Below, one piece after another: positions 37,051 to 46,182 of a stretch of 64,000 nucleotides of DNA. Under the pieces are notes generated by a model that was given only the letters and a program-made list of their open reading frames with translations, was not told the DNA's origin and made no database searches. The DNA lies in NCBI GenBank assembly GCA_964588665.1, contig CAZPQQ010000004.1, positions 37,980 to 101,979 of the forward strand, given 5' to 3'. The position numbers were made by a program, and so were the translations under genes. The first letter of the stretch is position 1. The number at the start of each line of letters is the position of its first letter. The DNA is from UBA2160 sp964588665. GTDB lineage: Bacteria; Chloroflexota; Dehalococcoidia; Lucifugimonadales; UBA1123.

Positions 37051-37085
37051 GGTCCTTCGACAAGCTCAGGACGAACGGACAGGGT
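37051..37085. repeat. Dispersed palindromic repeat, short copy 3
   Basis: CCTTCGACAAGCTCAGGACG followed by AACGG, without the internal insert found in copies at 23287 and 28553. It lies between ywlC and the polyprenyl synthase gene. Confidence 0.6.
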
Positions 37086-37223
37086 GGCTCTTCAACCAAG
37101 CTCTCGACGTAGCATGACGGCGATTGGACAGGACTCGACGCCGGTCCGGCCCTCGACGCTGGGCCCGGTTTTCATTCTAGACAGTGACAGTCGCAACTAC
37201 AATGGCCGCGAACAGGCGGCGCC

Positions 37224-37883
37224 TCACGCGGACGAGAATTCGATGCCCGCGGCATCGACCAGTTCTTCGACGGAGATTGCACCGCGCCTCAGTATTCGCG
37301 GCCGATCGACCGTCACGTCGACCACCGTCGAGGGCTTGGCGTCGAGGAGATCGCCGCCGTCCACGACGCCGTCCAGCAAGCTCCCGAGCTCGCGGATCAC
37401 GGCGGACGCCGAATGCATCGACGGCATGCCGCTCCGATTGGCACTGGTGCCGGTGATGGGCGACCCGACGAGTCGCGAAAGTTCTCGCGGAATGGGATGG
37501 TCCGGCACGCGGAGGCCGATTGTCGGCATCCCCGCCGTCAAAACATCCGGCATCGATTTTGACTTTGGGACGACGATGGTCAGGGGCCCGGGCCAGAACC
37601 GGTTCGTCAGGCGCCACGCCAATGCAGGGACAGAAACCGCGCATCGATCCATGTCCTCGGCATCGGCCAGCAGCACCGGCAAGGCGACGTCGAAATTGCG
37701 TCCTTTGATTTCGTACACGCGAGCGACGGCGCGTTCGTCGAACGCGGACGCGGCGAGACCGTAAACCGTGTCGGTGGGGATTGCGACCACGCCGCTCGAT
37801 TTGAGGGCGGAAACGGCTTCCGAGACCGACGCGAACTTCACGGCGTCCGGAGGCGGAGAGCGTCTTTTTGCGTCCGGGGCCAT
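37224..37883 (-). CDS. ywlC: L-threonylcarbamoyladenylate synthase (YrdC/Sua5 family)
   Basis: 219 residues from the ATG at 37883 with AGGA upstream; the frame is open further upstream, but that part is not conserved-looking. It makes threonylcarbamoyl-AMP from Thr, bicarbonate and ATP for the t6A37 modification of tRNA. Seen: GVVAIPTDTVYGLAASA, KGRNFDVALPVLLAD, RFWPGPLTIVVPKS, IGLRVPDHP and GTSANRSGMPS. Divergent from guaA, sharing the region 37884-38068. Confidence 0.92.
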   Translation of the reverse strand: MAPDAKRRSPPPDAVKFASVSEAVSALKSSGVVAIPTDTVYGLAASAFDERAVARVYEIKGRNFDVALPVLLADAEDMDRCAVSVPALAWRLTNRFWPGPLTIVVPKSKSMPDVLTAGMPTIGLRVPDHPIPRELSRLVGSPITGTSANRSGMPSMHSASAVIRELGSLLDGVVDGGDLLDAKPSTVVDVTVDRPRILRRGAISVEELVDAAGIEFSSA

Positions 37884-38068
37884 CGTTCCGTCCTGAGGGG
37901 CAAAAGGGTCATGCTTACGGCGGTGCAGCGGCAGGTCCGCATCCAAATGGATCAAGTCGAAAACGCCGTCGAATGCGCCGAAAAGTTGCCCAAACTCGAC
38001 GACTGGCTCCTGCCTAACTCTGCTTGACCCGAGTATATCACAGGTGCTAGCCTTGAAATCGTTCCAAC

Positions 38069-39739
38069 ATGCAAGAAGATCACACCTCTCGGACCACACG
38101 CCGCACCGCTGAAAGCGACGACCTCGAGGTCGCCGCGCGAGGTTCGGTTGTACCCGGTTCGGACGCCTCCGGCCAGCGAGGTCAAGCCGATTCCACCGAC
38201 CGCCAACAGACCATCCTTGTCGTGGATTTCGGTTCCCAGTACAGCAGACTGATCGCCCGTCGTGTCCGTGAAAGCCAGGTGTACTGCGAGATCATTCCCC
38301 ACGACGCTCCGTGGGAGACGGTCGCCCACCTGAACCCGGCCGGAGTAATCATGTCCGGCGGGCCCGCAAGCGTTTACGAAGACGACGCTCCCCTCGCTCC
38401 GGATTGGGTGTACGACTCCGGCCTCCCAGTCCTCGGCATCTGCTACGGGATGCAGGCAATGGTCCACCAACTCGGCGGCAAGGTGTCGTCTTCCGCGAAG
38501 CGCGAGTACGGCCAGGCCACGCTTCAGCAGAACTCCCACCCTGGCAAGCTGCTCGAAGGGTTGCCGTCGAACATGACCGTTTGGATGAGCCATGGCGACC
38601 GGGTCACAGAGTTGCCGGCTGGTTTCTCCGCCCTTGCCTTCACCGACAACTCGCCCGTGGCCGTGATCGGCGACGACCGCGGACGGCTGGGCATTCAGTT
38701 CCACCCCGAGGTGGTGCACACGCCTGAAGGCAAGGACGTGATCCGGAACTTCCTCTACAAGATATGCGGGTGCGACCAATCATGGACGCCCGGCAACTTC
38801 GTGGCGGAAACCGTGGAGTCGATCAGAAACCAGGTTGGAGACGGGCGCGTCATTTGCGGCCTGTCCGGCGGAGTCGATTCGGCCGTGGCCGCGGCGCTGA
38901 TCCACAAGGCGATCGGGGACCAGCTAACCTGCATTTTCGTGAACAACGGGCTGCTCAGACACCAAGAGGCCGAAGAGGTGCGCGAGACCTTTGAACGGCA
39001 CCTGAGCATCAAACTCGACTACGTCGATGCCACCGAGCATTTCCTGGGCGCTCTGAAGGGCGTAGAGGACCCGGAACGAAAACGACGGATCATCGGCGCG
39101 GAGTTCATCGCCATATTCGAGGAAGAGGCGTCCCGACTGGGCCAGGTGGACTTCCTGGCGCAGGGCACGCTTTACCCCGACGTCATCGAGAGCAAGGATT
39201 CCGACAGCAAACAGTCGGCCAAGATCAAGACCCATCACAATGTCGGCGGGCTGCCAGAGCACATGCGCATGGAGCTGGTCGAACCCTTGCGTTACCTGTT
39301 CAAGGACGAGGTTCGAGAGGTTGGGATCGAGTTGGGATTGCCCGAAGAGATGGTGTACCGCCAACCGTTCCCCGGACCTGGATTGGCGATCAGGATCATG
39401 GGCGACATCACGAGCGAGAAACTGGACACGCTGAGGCGCGCCGACTGGATCGTGATGGACGAGGTTCGCACCAACGGACTCTATCGAGAACTGTGGCAAA
39501 GCTTCGCCGTATTGACGGGATCGAGGTCGGTCGGCGTGACCGGCGATTTCCGCACCTACGGGCACGTCATCGCGATCCGCGCCGTTGCAAGCGACGACGC
39601 CATGACCGCGGACTGGGCCAGGATTCCCCACGAAGTGCTTGCTCGGATATCGAACCGGATCACCAACGAAGTCCCAGGCGTGAACAGGATCGTGTACGAC
39701 ATCACGTCGAAACCTCCGGGAACCATCGAGTGGGAGTAG
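38069..39739 (+). CDS. guaA: GMP synthase (glutamine-hydrolysing)
   Basis: 556 residues. It converts XMP to GMP. The glutaminase domain has the catalytic triad Cys125 (GICYGMQ), His212 and Glu214 (FHPEV). The ATP pyrophosphatase domain has the P-loop LSGGVDSA (265-272), and the C-terminal dimerisation domain has RQPFPGPGLAIR and the ending KPPGTIEWE. About 45 residues precede the first strand and are not conserved; the start could lie downstream, though no better one is obvious. First gene of the plus-strand purine cluster. Confidence 0.97.
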   Translation: MQEDHTSRTTRRTAESDDLEVAARGSVVPGSDASGQRGQADSTDRQQTILVVDFGSQYSRLIARRVRESQVYCEIIPHDAPWETVAHLNPAGVIMSGGPASVYEDDAPLAPDWVYDSGLPVLGICYGMQAMVHQLGGKVSSSAKREYGQATLQQNSHPGKLLEGLPSNMTVWMSHGDRVTELPAGFSALAFTDNSPVAVIGDDRGRLGIQFHPEVVHTPEGKDVIRNFLYKICGCDQSWTPGNFVAETVESIRNQVGDGRVICGLSGGVDSAVAAALIHKAIGDQLTCIFVNNGLLRHQEAEEVRETFERHLSIKLDYVDATEHFLGALKGVEDPERKRRIIGAEFIAIFEEEASRLGQVDFLAQGTLYPDVIESKDSDSKQSAKIKTHHNVGGLPEHMRMELVEPLRYLFKDEVREVGIELGLPEEMVYRQPFPGPGLAIRIMGDITSEKLDTLRRADWIVMDEVRTNGLYRELWQSFAVLTGSRSVGVTGDFRTYGHVIAIRAVASDDAMTADWARIPHEVLARISNRITNEVPGVNRIVYDITSKPPGTIEWE

Positions 39740-39742
39740 GCT

Positions 39743-40084
39743 ATGGCGCTGGATGACGAAGTCCTGATCGACCGGGACGTCCGGGCCGCGCTCGACGGCC
39801 GGCTTCTCGCCAAGAGAGGAGTCTCGTCGTCGTCGTCGATGCACGGCGGCGTTGGCTACCTGGTCGATGACATGCCATTTGCGGTGCTGCTCGAAGGCGT
39901 CGTCGGTCTGCGCCTGCCCGCCGACCTACAGCGGCAGGCGGCGCCGCTCGCCGGTGTGTCACCCCTCCGACCGCCTTTTGCGGATGAGGCGATTTCGGGA
40001 TGGCTCCAGTTCTTGTTGATTCTGCCCGATGACCTGCCCGAGCTCATGCCGTGGATCGACGCGGCCCTGGAGAACGTGCGATGA
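39743..40084 (+). CDS. TfoX N-terminal-domain-like small protein
   Basis: 113 residues. The segment MHGGVGYLVDDMPFAVLLEG and GLRLPAD followed by a C-terminal helix LPELMPWIDAALENV resembles the TfoX/Sxy N-terminal domain (MFGG-hGFmv...). Bacterial proteins with only this domain are common and uncharacterised. It starts three bases after guaA, and its stop overlaps the purD start (ATGA), so it is embedded in the purine operon. Confidence 0.6.
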   Translation: MALDDEVLIDRDVRAALDGRLLAKRGVSSSSSMHGGVGYLVDDMPFAVLLEGVVGLRLPADLQRQAAPLAGVSPLRPPFADEAISGWLQFLLILPDDLPELMPWIDAALENVR

Positions 40085-41337
40085 AAGTTCTTGTCGTCGG
40101 AAACGGGGCGAGGGAGCACACGATCACGTGGAAGCTGGCGCAGAGTCCCCATTCCCCTGAGTTGTTCGTCGCGCCGGGGAACGCCGGCGCCGGGCAGATC
40201 GCCGAGATCGTGCCGATTTCCGCCGACGACATTCCGGCCCTGCTGACCTACGCGCGAACCAACTTCATCGATTTCACGGTCGTCGGCCCCGAAGCGCCGC
40301 TCGCCGACGGAATCGTGGACCGATTCGAAGAAGCGGGATTGTTGGCATTCGGGCCGCGACAGAACGCCGCCAGGATCGAGAGCAGCAAAGCGTTCGCCAA
40401 GCAGATCATGAAGGCCGCAGACGTGCCCACAGCCGAAGCCCATGCGTTCGACACACTGAGCGAGGCATCTGCGTTCGTTGCCGAAAACGAGCCTCCGTTC
40501 GTGGTCAAGGCCGATGGCCTGGCCGCGGGCAAGGGCGTCGTCATGGCCGAAACTCGAGAGGACGCTCTGGCCGCCCTTCGCTCGATGATGGAAGAGAAGA
40601 CATTCGGCGCGGCTGGCGAGTCCGTGTTGATCGAGGAGTGGCTGGAAGGACCGGAGGTCAGCGTGTTCGCCTTCGTGGACGGAGAATACGTCTCGACGAT
40701 GACCACGGCATGCGACTACAAACGAGCTGGCGACGGAGACGCCGGCCTAAATACCGGAGGCATGGGCAGCTTCAGTCCTCCGCCCTTCTGGAGCGGTACG
40801 CTGGAAAAACAGGCTCGCGAACAGATCATGGAACCGGTGGCAAAAGAGCTGGCACGGACCGGCAGTCCGTATCGAGGCGTTTTATATGCGGGCCTCATGC
40901 TCACAACGTCCGGGCTGAAGGTGATTGAGTTCAACTGCAGGCTGGGCGATCCTGAGACCCAGGTGGTGCTCCCGCGGCTCCAAAGCGATCTGCTGGAGAT
41001 CATGCTCGCGACGGCCAAGGGAGAACTCGCCCGGACCACCGTCGACTGGGGCCCCTTGGCCCACGTGGGGGTGGTTCTTGCCTCAGGCGGGTACCCGGAG
41101 CAGTACCGCACTGGGTTCCCGATCTCTGGCATGGATGACATCGACGAATCAGCGGTTTTGTTCCACGCGGGAACCAGCCTCGACGACGACGGTGTGCTGA
41201 CGTCCGGGGGCAGGGTGCTCACGGTCACCGCCAGCGGGGCGTCCATCGCGGAAGCACGAGCCAACGCCTACGCCAACGCTTCCAGAATCCATTTCCAAGA
41301 CCGATATTTCAGAACCGACATCGCGAAAGGCGTATGA
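40081..41337 (+). CDS. purD: Phosphoribosylamine-glycine ligase
   Basis: 418 residues from the ATG at 40081, the start that gives the standard MKVLVVGNGAREHTI N-terminus. It is an ATP-grasp enzyme forming glycinamide ribonucleotide. Seen: VVGPEAPLADGIVD, FVVKADGLAAGKGV, VLIEEWLEGPEVSVFAF, GDAGLNTGGMGSFSPP and VIEFNCRLGDPETQ. The start overlaps the preceding stop by four bases. Confidence 0.97.
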   Translation: MKVLVVGNGAREHTITWKLAQSPHSPELFVAPGNAGAGQIAEIVPISADDIPALLTYARTNFIDFTVVGPEAPLADGIVDRFEEAGLLAFGPRQNAARIESSKAFAKQIMKAADVPTAEAHAFDTLSEASAFVAENEPPFVVKADGLAAGKGVVMAETREDALAALRSMMEEKTFGAAGESVLIEEWLEGPEVSVFAFVDGEYVSTMTTACDYKRAGDGDAGLNTGGMGSFSPPPFWSGTLEKQAREQIMEPVAKELARTGSPYRGVLYAGLMLTTSGLKVIEFNCRLGDPETQVVLPRLQSDLLEIMLATAKGELARTTVDWGPLAHVGVVLASGGYPEQYRTGFPISGMDDIDESAVLFHAGTSLDDDGVLTSGGRVLTVTASGASIAEARANAYANASRIHFQDRYFRTDIAKGV

Positions 41338-41346
41338 GGTGGCAAC

Positions 41347-41805
41347 ATGGCCCTGGTAGCCGTATTGATGGGCAGTCGCTCCGACGAACCGGCGATGAAA
41401 GAGACCGCCGAGGTGCTGGACCAGCTAGGAGTTGAGCACGAGGTCGAGGTCATGTCAGCTCATCGGACCCCCGAAAAAGTGAAGGACTACGCTGAGTCGG
41501 CCCGTGATCGAGGCATCGAGGTAATCATTGCGGGAGCGGGCGGTTCGGCCGGGCTGCCGGGCGTCGTAGCTTCGTGGACAACCCTGCCCGTGATCGGAGT
41601 GCCGTTGCCGACAAGCGACCTCAAAGGCGTTGACGCCCTGTACGCGATAGCCCAGATGCCGCCGGGGATTCCCGTCGCATGTGTGGCCATCGGCTCCTGG
41701 GGCGCCCGGAACGCCGCGTTCCTGGCCGCACAGATGCTTGGCGCCAAGCATGACAAGATTCGCCAGGCGTACGACGATTACAGAGCGGGGCTGAAGACGC
41801 GGTGA
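41347..41805 (+). CDS. purE: N5-carboxyaminoimidazole ribonucleotide mutase
   Basis: 152 residues. It moves the carboxyl group of N5-CAIR to make CAIR. Seen: the phosphate-binding MGSRSDEPAM (8-17), VEVMSAHRTPE with the catalytic His, GAGGSAGLPGV and GVPLPTSDLKG. No purK is seen in the window. It starts nine bases after purD. Confidence 0.96.
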   Translation: MALVAVLMGSRSDEPAMKETAEVLDQLGVEHEVEVMSAHRTPEKVKDYAESARDRGIEVIIAGAGGSAGLPGVVASWTTLPVIGVPLPTSDLKGVDALYAIAQMPPGIPVACVAIGSWGARNAAFLAAQMLGAKHDKIRQAYDDYRAGLKTR

Positions 41806-41962
41806 CAAGATGCTCGGCCTTGGTTGAAAGACCGAGACCACCGATCTGAGAGGCGCCTTGGTCCTTCAGGGCCAATCCCGAGCGGCAGGCGGCCGATGTG
41901 TGATAATTGAGCCGACTCCGGCAACGACAAAGAACTTGTGAACACGGGAAGAACGTGACCCC

Positions 41963-43255
41963 ATGATCGAACGATACGCCCGCCCGCGGATGAAGCGGGT
42001 CTGGTCGGACGAAAACAAGTACGACAAGTGGCTCGCCGTCGAACTCGCCGTCTGTGAGGCGTGGACAGAGGAGGGCACAATCCCCGTCGCCGACATGGAG
42101 AAGCTGCGCGGGGCCCAGTACAACATCGAGCGGCTGAACGAGGTGCTCGCGGTCACGAAGCACGACATGACGGCGTTCATGAAGTCGGTTACGGAGCAGC
42201 TCGGGCCCGAGGGCCGCTGGCTGCACCTTGGAATAACCACCTCCGACATATGGGACACCGCCACGAGCCTTCAGATGCTCGACGCCGCCGACCTTCTCGA
42301 CGAAGAGATCGGCGCTCTGATCGACGCAATAGAGACGCGCGCTCGAGAGCACAAATACACGATCATGATGGGGCGGACCCATGGAGTCCACGCCGAGCCC
42401 ATCACTTTCGGCCTCAAATTGGCCGTGTGGTGGGACGAGATGCGCCGCAACCGTAAGCGGCTCGCCCACGCTCGCGCTGAGGTGGCGGTCGGCCAGGTCT
42501 CCGGCCCGGTCGGGACTCATGCCACGGTCTCCCCCGCTATCGAGGAAGCGGTCTGCCGTCATCTGGGCGTCGCCCCGGCGCCGGTGTCCAATCAGATCAT
42601 CCAACGCGACCGTCACGCGGTGTTCATCACGACGCTTGCGGTCATCGCGGCATCGTTGGAGAAGTTCGCCACCGAGTTCAGAGGCATGCAACGAACCGAA
42701 ATTCGCGAGGTCGAAGAGCCTTTCAATGAAGGCCAGACCGGCTCGTCGTCGATGCCGCACAAGAGGAACCCGGAGCTTACCGAGCGCGTGTGCGGGCTGG
42801 CCAGACTCATCCGGGGCCATGCCGTGACGTCGCTCGAAAACGTCGCCCTGTGGGGTGAACGCGACATCAGCCATTCCTCGGCGGAACGCGTGATACTGCC
42901 GGATAGCTGCATGGCGCTCGACTACATTCTGGACCTGTTCACGGGCGTGATTCGCGGCATGCGCGTCTATCCGGAGCGGATGAAGCAAAACATGGAGCTG
43001 ACCCACGGGCTGATGTTCTCTCAGCGCCTAATGCTGGCGTTGGTGGAGAAGGGCATGAGCCGCGATGGTGCCTACAAGATAGCCCAAAACAATTCGAGCC
43101 GGGTGTGGGAAGAGGAAGCTGATTTTCGAGAGCTGATTCGCTCAGACGGCGACGTGGCGGAACTGCTCGACTCGACAGACCTTGACGGTATATTCGACTA
43201 CGCGTACTACGTGCGATACGTCGACCACACGTTTGAGCGGGTCGGACTTGGCTGA
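41963..43255 (+). CDS. purB: Adenylosuccinate lyase
   Basis: 430 residues of the fumarase/aspartase superfamily. It acts twice in purine synthesis, on SAICAR and on adenylosuccinate. Seen: TSSDI-like TTSDIWDTA, MGRTHGVHAEP with the catalytic His140-141 region, and the signature loop GSSSMPHKRNP (260-270). ATG start. A 157-base gap after purE contains no gene. Confidence 0.97.
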   Translation: MIERYARPRMKRVWSDENKYDKWLAVELAVCEAWTEEGTIPVADMEKLRGAQYNIERLNEVLAVTKHDMTAFMKSVTEQLGPEGRWLHLGITTSDIWDTATSLQMLDAADLLDEEIGALIDAIETRAREHKYTIMMGRTHGVHAEPITFGLKLAVWWDEMRRNRKRLAHARAEVAVGQVSGPVGTHATVSPAIEEAVCRHLGVAPAPVSNQIIQRDRHAVFITTLAVIAASLEKFATEFRGMQRTEIREVEEPFNEGQTGSSSMPHKRNPELTERVCGLARLIRGHAVTSLENVALWGERDISHSSAERVILPDSCMALDYILDLFTGVIRGMRVYPERMKQNMELTHGLMFSQRLMLALVEKGMSRDGAYKIAQNNSSRVWEEEADFRELIRSDGDVAELLDSTDLDGIFDYAYYVRYVDHTFERVGLG

Positions 43256-43298
43256 GGTGCACGGCGGGCGTGCACCAGACCACTGGAAATGTCCATGA

Positions 43299-43354
43299 GG
43301 GGAGCCGATGACAGCAATTAGCGAAAGGGGAGCCGATGACAGCAATTAGCGAAA
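43299..43354 (+). repeat. 28-bp tandem duplication of the purC ribosome site and start
   Basis: Two identical adjacent 28-base units (43299-43326 and 43327-43354), each GGGGAGCCGATGACAGCAAT plus TAGCGAAA. Each has a ribosome site and an ATG (43308 and 43336). Because 28 is not a multiple of three, the first ATG opens a 13-codon frame that stops at a TAG (43347-43349) inside the second unit. Only the second ATG leads into purC. Confidence 0.9.
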
Positions 43355-44211
43355 CGAACCTGACCAACCCATTTCACCGCGGCAAGGTCAGGGACACATA
43401 CAATCTGACCGAGGACACGCTGCTGATGGTTGCGACCGATCGCACTTCTGCTTTCGACGTTGTTCTCCCAACGGCGATACCCGACAAAGGCGCCGTGCTC
43501 TGCCAGATATCCGCGTTCTGGTTCGGGAAGACCGCCGACATCATCCCGAATCACTTCCTGGACCTGGCATTGGACCGCCCGGATCTGGGCGTGCCGTCGG
43601 AGATTGCGCGTCGGTCCATGGTCGTCAAGAAAGCGGAGCGCATCGACGTCGAGTGCGTGGCCAGAGGTTTCATCACGGGCTCAGCATGGGCGGAGTATCG
43701 GCGGTCGGGCACGGTCCAGGGGAGCCCGATGCCGGAAGGGATGCGGGAAGGCGACCAGTTCCCGGAAATCCTCTTCACACCAACCACGAAGGCGGAGGTC
43801 GGGCACGACGAAAACATGAGCTTCGCCGAGGTCGTGGACATGGTCGGCGCTGAACTAGCGGACCAGCTCAGGGACACGACCGTCGCGCTCTACTCCAGCG
43901 CACGCGATTTCGCCCGGTCGAAGGGAATCATAATTGCCGACACCAAAGTCGAGTTCGGATTGATCGACGGCGAACTCACGCTGATCGACGAACTGATGAC
44001 TCCTGATTCAAGCCGTTTCTGGGACGAAGTTGGGTACGAACCGGGGAAATCCCAGCCCAATTTTGACAAACAGTTCGTGCGGGACTGGCTGGACGCTTCC
44101 GGGTGGGACCACGAGCCCCCAGCGCCGGAGTTGCCCGACGAAATCGTGGAGAAGACCCGCCAGCGTTATGTTGAAGCCTTCACCAGGTTGACAGGCATGA
44201 CGCTGAGCTAG
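43336..44211 (+). CDS. purC: Phosphoribosylaminoimidazole-succinocarboxamide synthase
   Basis: 291 residues, ATP-dependent, couples CAIR with aspartate. Seen: N-terminal HRGKVRDTYNL, LLMVATDRTSAFDVVLPTAI, DKGAVLCQISAFWF, RRSMVVKKAERIDVECVARG and TPTTKAEVGHDENM; later LIDELMTPDSSRFW. The start is the second of two tandem ATGs. The length and motifs match the longer (plant/yeast/actinobacterial-like) form rather than the short PurC. Confidence 0.97.
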   Translation: MTAISETNLTNPFHRGKVRDTYNLTEDTLLMVATDRTSAFDVVLPTAIPDKGAVLCQISAFWFGKTADIIPNHFLDLALDRPDLGVPSEIARRSMVVKKAERIDVECVARGFITGSAWAEYRRSGTVQGSPMPEGMREGDQFPEILFTPTTKAEVGHDENMSFAEVVDMVGAELADQLRDTTVALYSSARDFARSKGIIIADTKVEFGLIDGELTLIDELMTPDSSRFWDEVGYEPGKSQPNFDKQFVRDWLDASGWDHEPPAPELPDEIVEKTRQRYVEAFTRLTGMTLS

Positions 44212-44248
44212 CAGAATTGATGTAATCTTCAAACACATGTGAGGCGAT

Positions 44249-44893
44249 ATGGCATCAGGGGCCAAACGATCAAGTTCGAGGCAGTCACCCACTCAGTCGC
44301 GCGCGGCTCGAAGAGTCAGACGAACCAGACGTCGACGATTCTTGCGATGGGGCGGAGCGACTGCTGTCGGCACAATTGCGTTCGTTTTCATCCTCAGCCT
44401 GTTCATTCCGAACTTGCCGCTGCACTCCCTTGTGGGGCGGGACACCCCGGACGGACCGGGCATCCGCATGGACGACCAGGGCCAGACTCACGTCGATCCC
44501 GGCGCGGACCACCCCAGTTACAACTCGATCCCCGCTACATCGGGACCGCACTTCGCACAGCCGCTGGCGCCAGCCAGATGGGGCGTCCACCCCCAGCCAT
44601 TGGCCGACGAGGTGTTGATACACAACCTGGAGCACGGCTACGTGAATATGCACTACAGTTGCGCCGAGCCTTGCCCCGAGCTGGTAGGCGAGTTGACAAC
44701 CATCGTAGACGATGCCGTGGAACGAGGCGGCAAAGTGCTGCTAAGCCCCTACCCTGACATGGAAACCAAAATAGCTCTAACCGCGTGGACGTTCATCGAC
44801 ACGATGGAAGTTTTCGACGAAGCGCGCATCAGGGACTTCATGGTCACCCACGAGAGTTCTCCGAACGCACCGGAATTCAACGTGGGCCGGTAG
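44249..44893 (+). CDS. DUF3105 membrane-anchored protein
   Basis: 214 residues. A basic N-terminus (RRVRRTRRRRF) precedes one membrane segment (about 34-56), and the rest is a DUF3105 ectodomain with SIPATSGPHFAQPLAPARWG, LIHNLEHGYVNMHYSC and LSPYPDMETKIALTAW. Conserved His residues in GPH and HNLEHG could bind metal; the family has no known function. ATG start with GAGG upstream. It sits between purC and purS, apparently in the same transcript. Confidence 0.85.
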   Translation: MASGAKRSSSRQSPTQSRAARRVRRTRRRRFLRWGGATAVGTIAFVFILSLFIPNLPLHSLVGRDTPDGPGIRMDDQGQTHVDPGADHPSYNSIPATSGPHFAQPLAPARWGVHPQPLADEVLIHNLEHGYVNMHYSCAEPCPELVGELTTIVDDAVERGGKVLLSPYPDMETKIALTAWTFIDTMEVFDEARIRDFMVTHESSPNAPEFNVGR

Positions 44894-44898
44894 CGTCG

Positions 44899-45147
44899 AT
44901 GTTCCACGCCAAGGTCTTCATACAGTTAAAACCCTCGGTCAACGACCCGCAAGGTCTGACCATCCGCGGGGGGCTGCAGCAGCTCGGATTCGATTCTGTG
45001 GCGAGCGTGCGTGCCGGGAAGTACATGGAGATCGCCCTCGAAGCTTCGGACGAGGCGCAGGCTCGCGTCCAGGTGGGCGAAATGTGCGAGAAGCTGCTGG
45101 CCAATCCGATCATCGAAGACTACACGTTCGAGTTGGAAGCCGGGTAG
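44899..45147 (+). CDS. purS: Phosphoribosylformylglycinamidine synthase subunit PurS
   Basis: 82 residues from the ATG at 44899. It bridges PurQ and PurL in the three-subunit FGAM synthase. Seen: AKVFIQLKPSVNDPQGLTIR, GGLQQLGFDSVASVRAGKYM and the C-terminal LLANPIIEDYTFEL. It starts five bases after the DUF3105 stop. purQ and purL, which usually follow, are not in this window. Confidence 0.94.
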   Translation: MFHAKVFIQLKPSVNDPQGLTIRGGLQQLGFDSVASVRAGKYMEIALEASDEAQARVQVGEMCEKLLANPIIEDYTFELEAG

Positions 45148-45470
45148 TAGACTCAGCAAAAACTGACCGCTCCGTCTGCGCCGAGCACGCTCGGTCCGTG
45201 ACGTCAACGTGCACGACGCGTGCCGCTGGCGCACAAATTCATTCCTCCAGGCAAGCGAACTCCATTTGGCCTGTCAGGGCCCCCGCCAGGCTCAAGGTCA
45301 CCGATTGTGCCTGTCACATGCAGTTTTCGCGTTTCAGTTTGGTTGGGTGCGCTCCGTCAATTAACCGACGGCATCATGCAAGACGCCTACCACGCGCTCA
45401 TTCGCGTTCGCCTTGACGCGGAATCGCGGCCACGTATAATGGCACGAGCCAAATTCCGGATATCGAGGCA
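45148..45470. other. Non-coding gap between purS and the broken DUF3105 gene
   Basis: About 320 bases without a supported gene. A small hairpin (CCGAG-CACG-CTCGG) shortly after purS lacks a T-tract, so it is not called as a terminator. Confidence 0.4.
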
Positions 45471-46100
45471 ATGCGAATCTTGACTGAACACACTGTCGAT
45501 AGATCGAAGGCGGTTCTGCAATGGCTGGCGTCGAATGTACTGCCGCGCGCGTTCCGCAATTCGACGAGATTTCGGGGACGCGTCTTCGTCATCGTTACAA
45601 TCGTCGCGGTGGCGCTAGTCAGTTTGGTGTGCTCAGATTCCGACGGCAGTCAAGTGGCAAGCCAGGCCGTCCGGGTGGAGGACCAGGGCCAAGAACACGT
45701 CTCACCGGGCCAAACGCACGACGCCTACAACTCCGTCCCGGCCACGTCAGGGCCCCACTTCGGGCAGCCGCTCGCGCCAGCCAGGTGGGGTGTCCATACG
45801 CAGCATCTGCCAGACGAAGTCTTGGTACACAATCTAGAGCATGGCTATGTGAACGTGCACTATAACTGCCCCGACCTCTGCCCAGAGTTGGTGGCCCAAC
45901 TCTCAACAATCGTCGAGGAAACCGGGGCCGAAGGCGCCAAAGTGCTGCTCAGCCCCTAACCCGACATGGATGCACGGGTTGCGCTGACGGTGTGGACCTA
46001 CATCGAAACGATGGGAGAGTTCGACGAAGAGCGCATAAGGGCTTTCATCCGGTCCCACGAGAGTTCGCGAGACGCCCCGGAGTACAACGTACGTCGGTAG
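45471..46100 (+). pseudogene. Second DUF3105 gene, interrupted by an in-frame TAA
   Basis: A paralogue of the gene at 44249. An N-terminal membrane segment (about 42-60) is followed by SVPATSGPHFGQPLAPARWG and LVHNLEHGYVNVHYNC. At 45957-45959 a TAA replaces the Tyr codon found at the same place in the paralogue (LLSP-stop-PDM against LLSPYPDM). The same frame continues unbroken with well-kept sequence (RVALTVWTYIETMGEFDEER) to a TAG at 46098-46100. The break is therefore recent or a sequencing error; the 162-residue truncated product would lack about 46 residues. Confidence 0.8.
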
Positions 46101-46182
46101 GCTCGATCACCACGCCATTCTCATGGCCCGGCTCTGGCGCACGATTACGCTTCGAACGTGCCGCTGCGAGAAGAGGCGCCGG

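Noticed and set aside
37884..38068. Purine riboswitch in front of guaA
   Set aside because: No three-way-junction-like conserved loops were recognised by eye in the leader.
41621..43006. Minus-strand open frame of 461 codons
   Set aside because: It is antisense to purE and purB, both of which carry catalytic signatures.
45957..45959. Stop codon in the DUF3105 paralogue as a recoded amino acid
   Set aside because: It is TAA, not TGA or TAG, and no recoding structure is seen; the paralogue has Tyr here.
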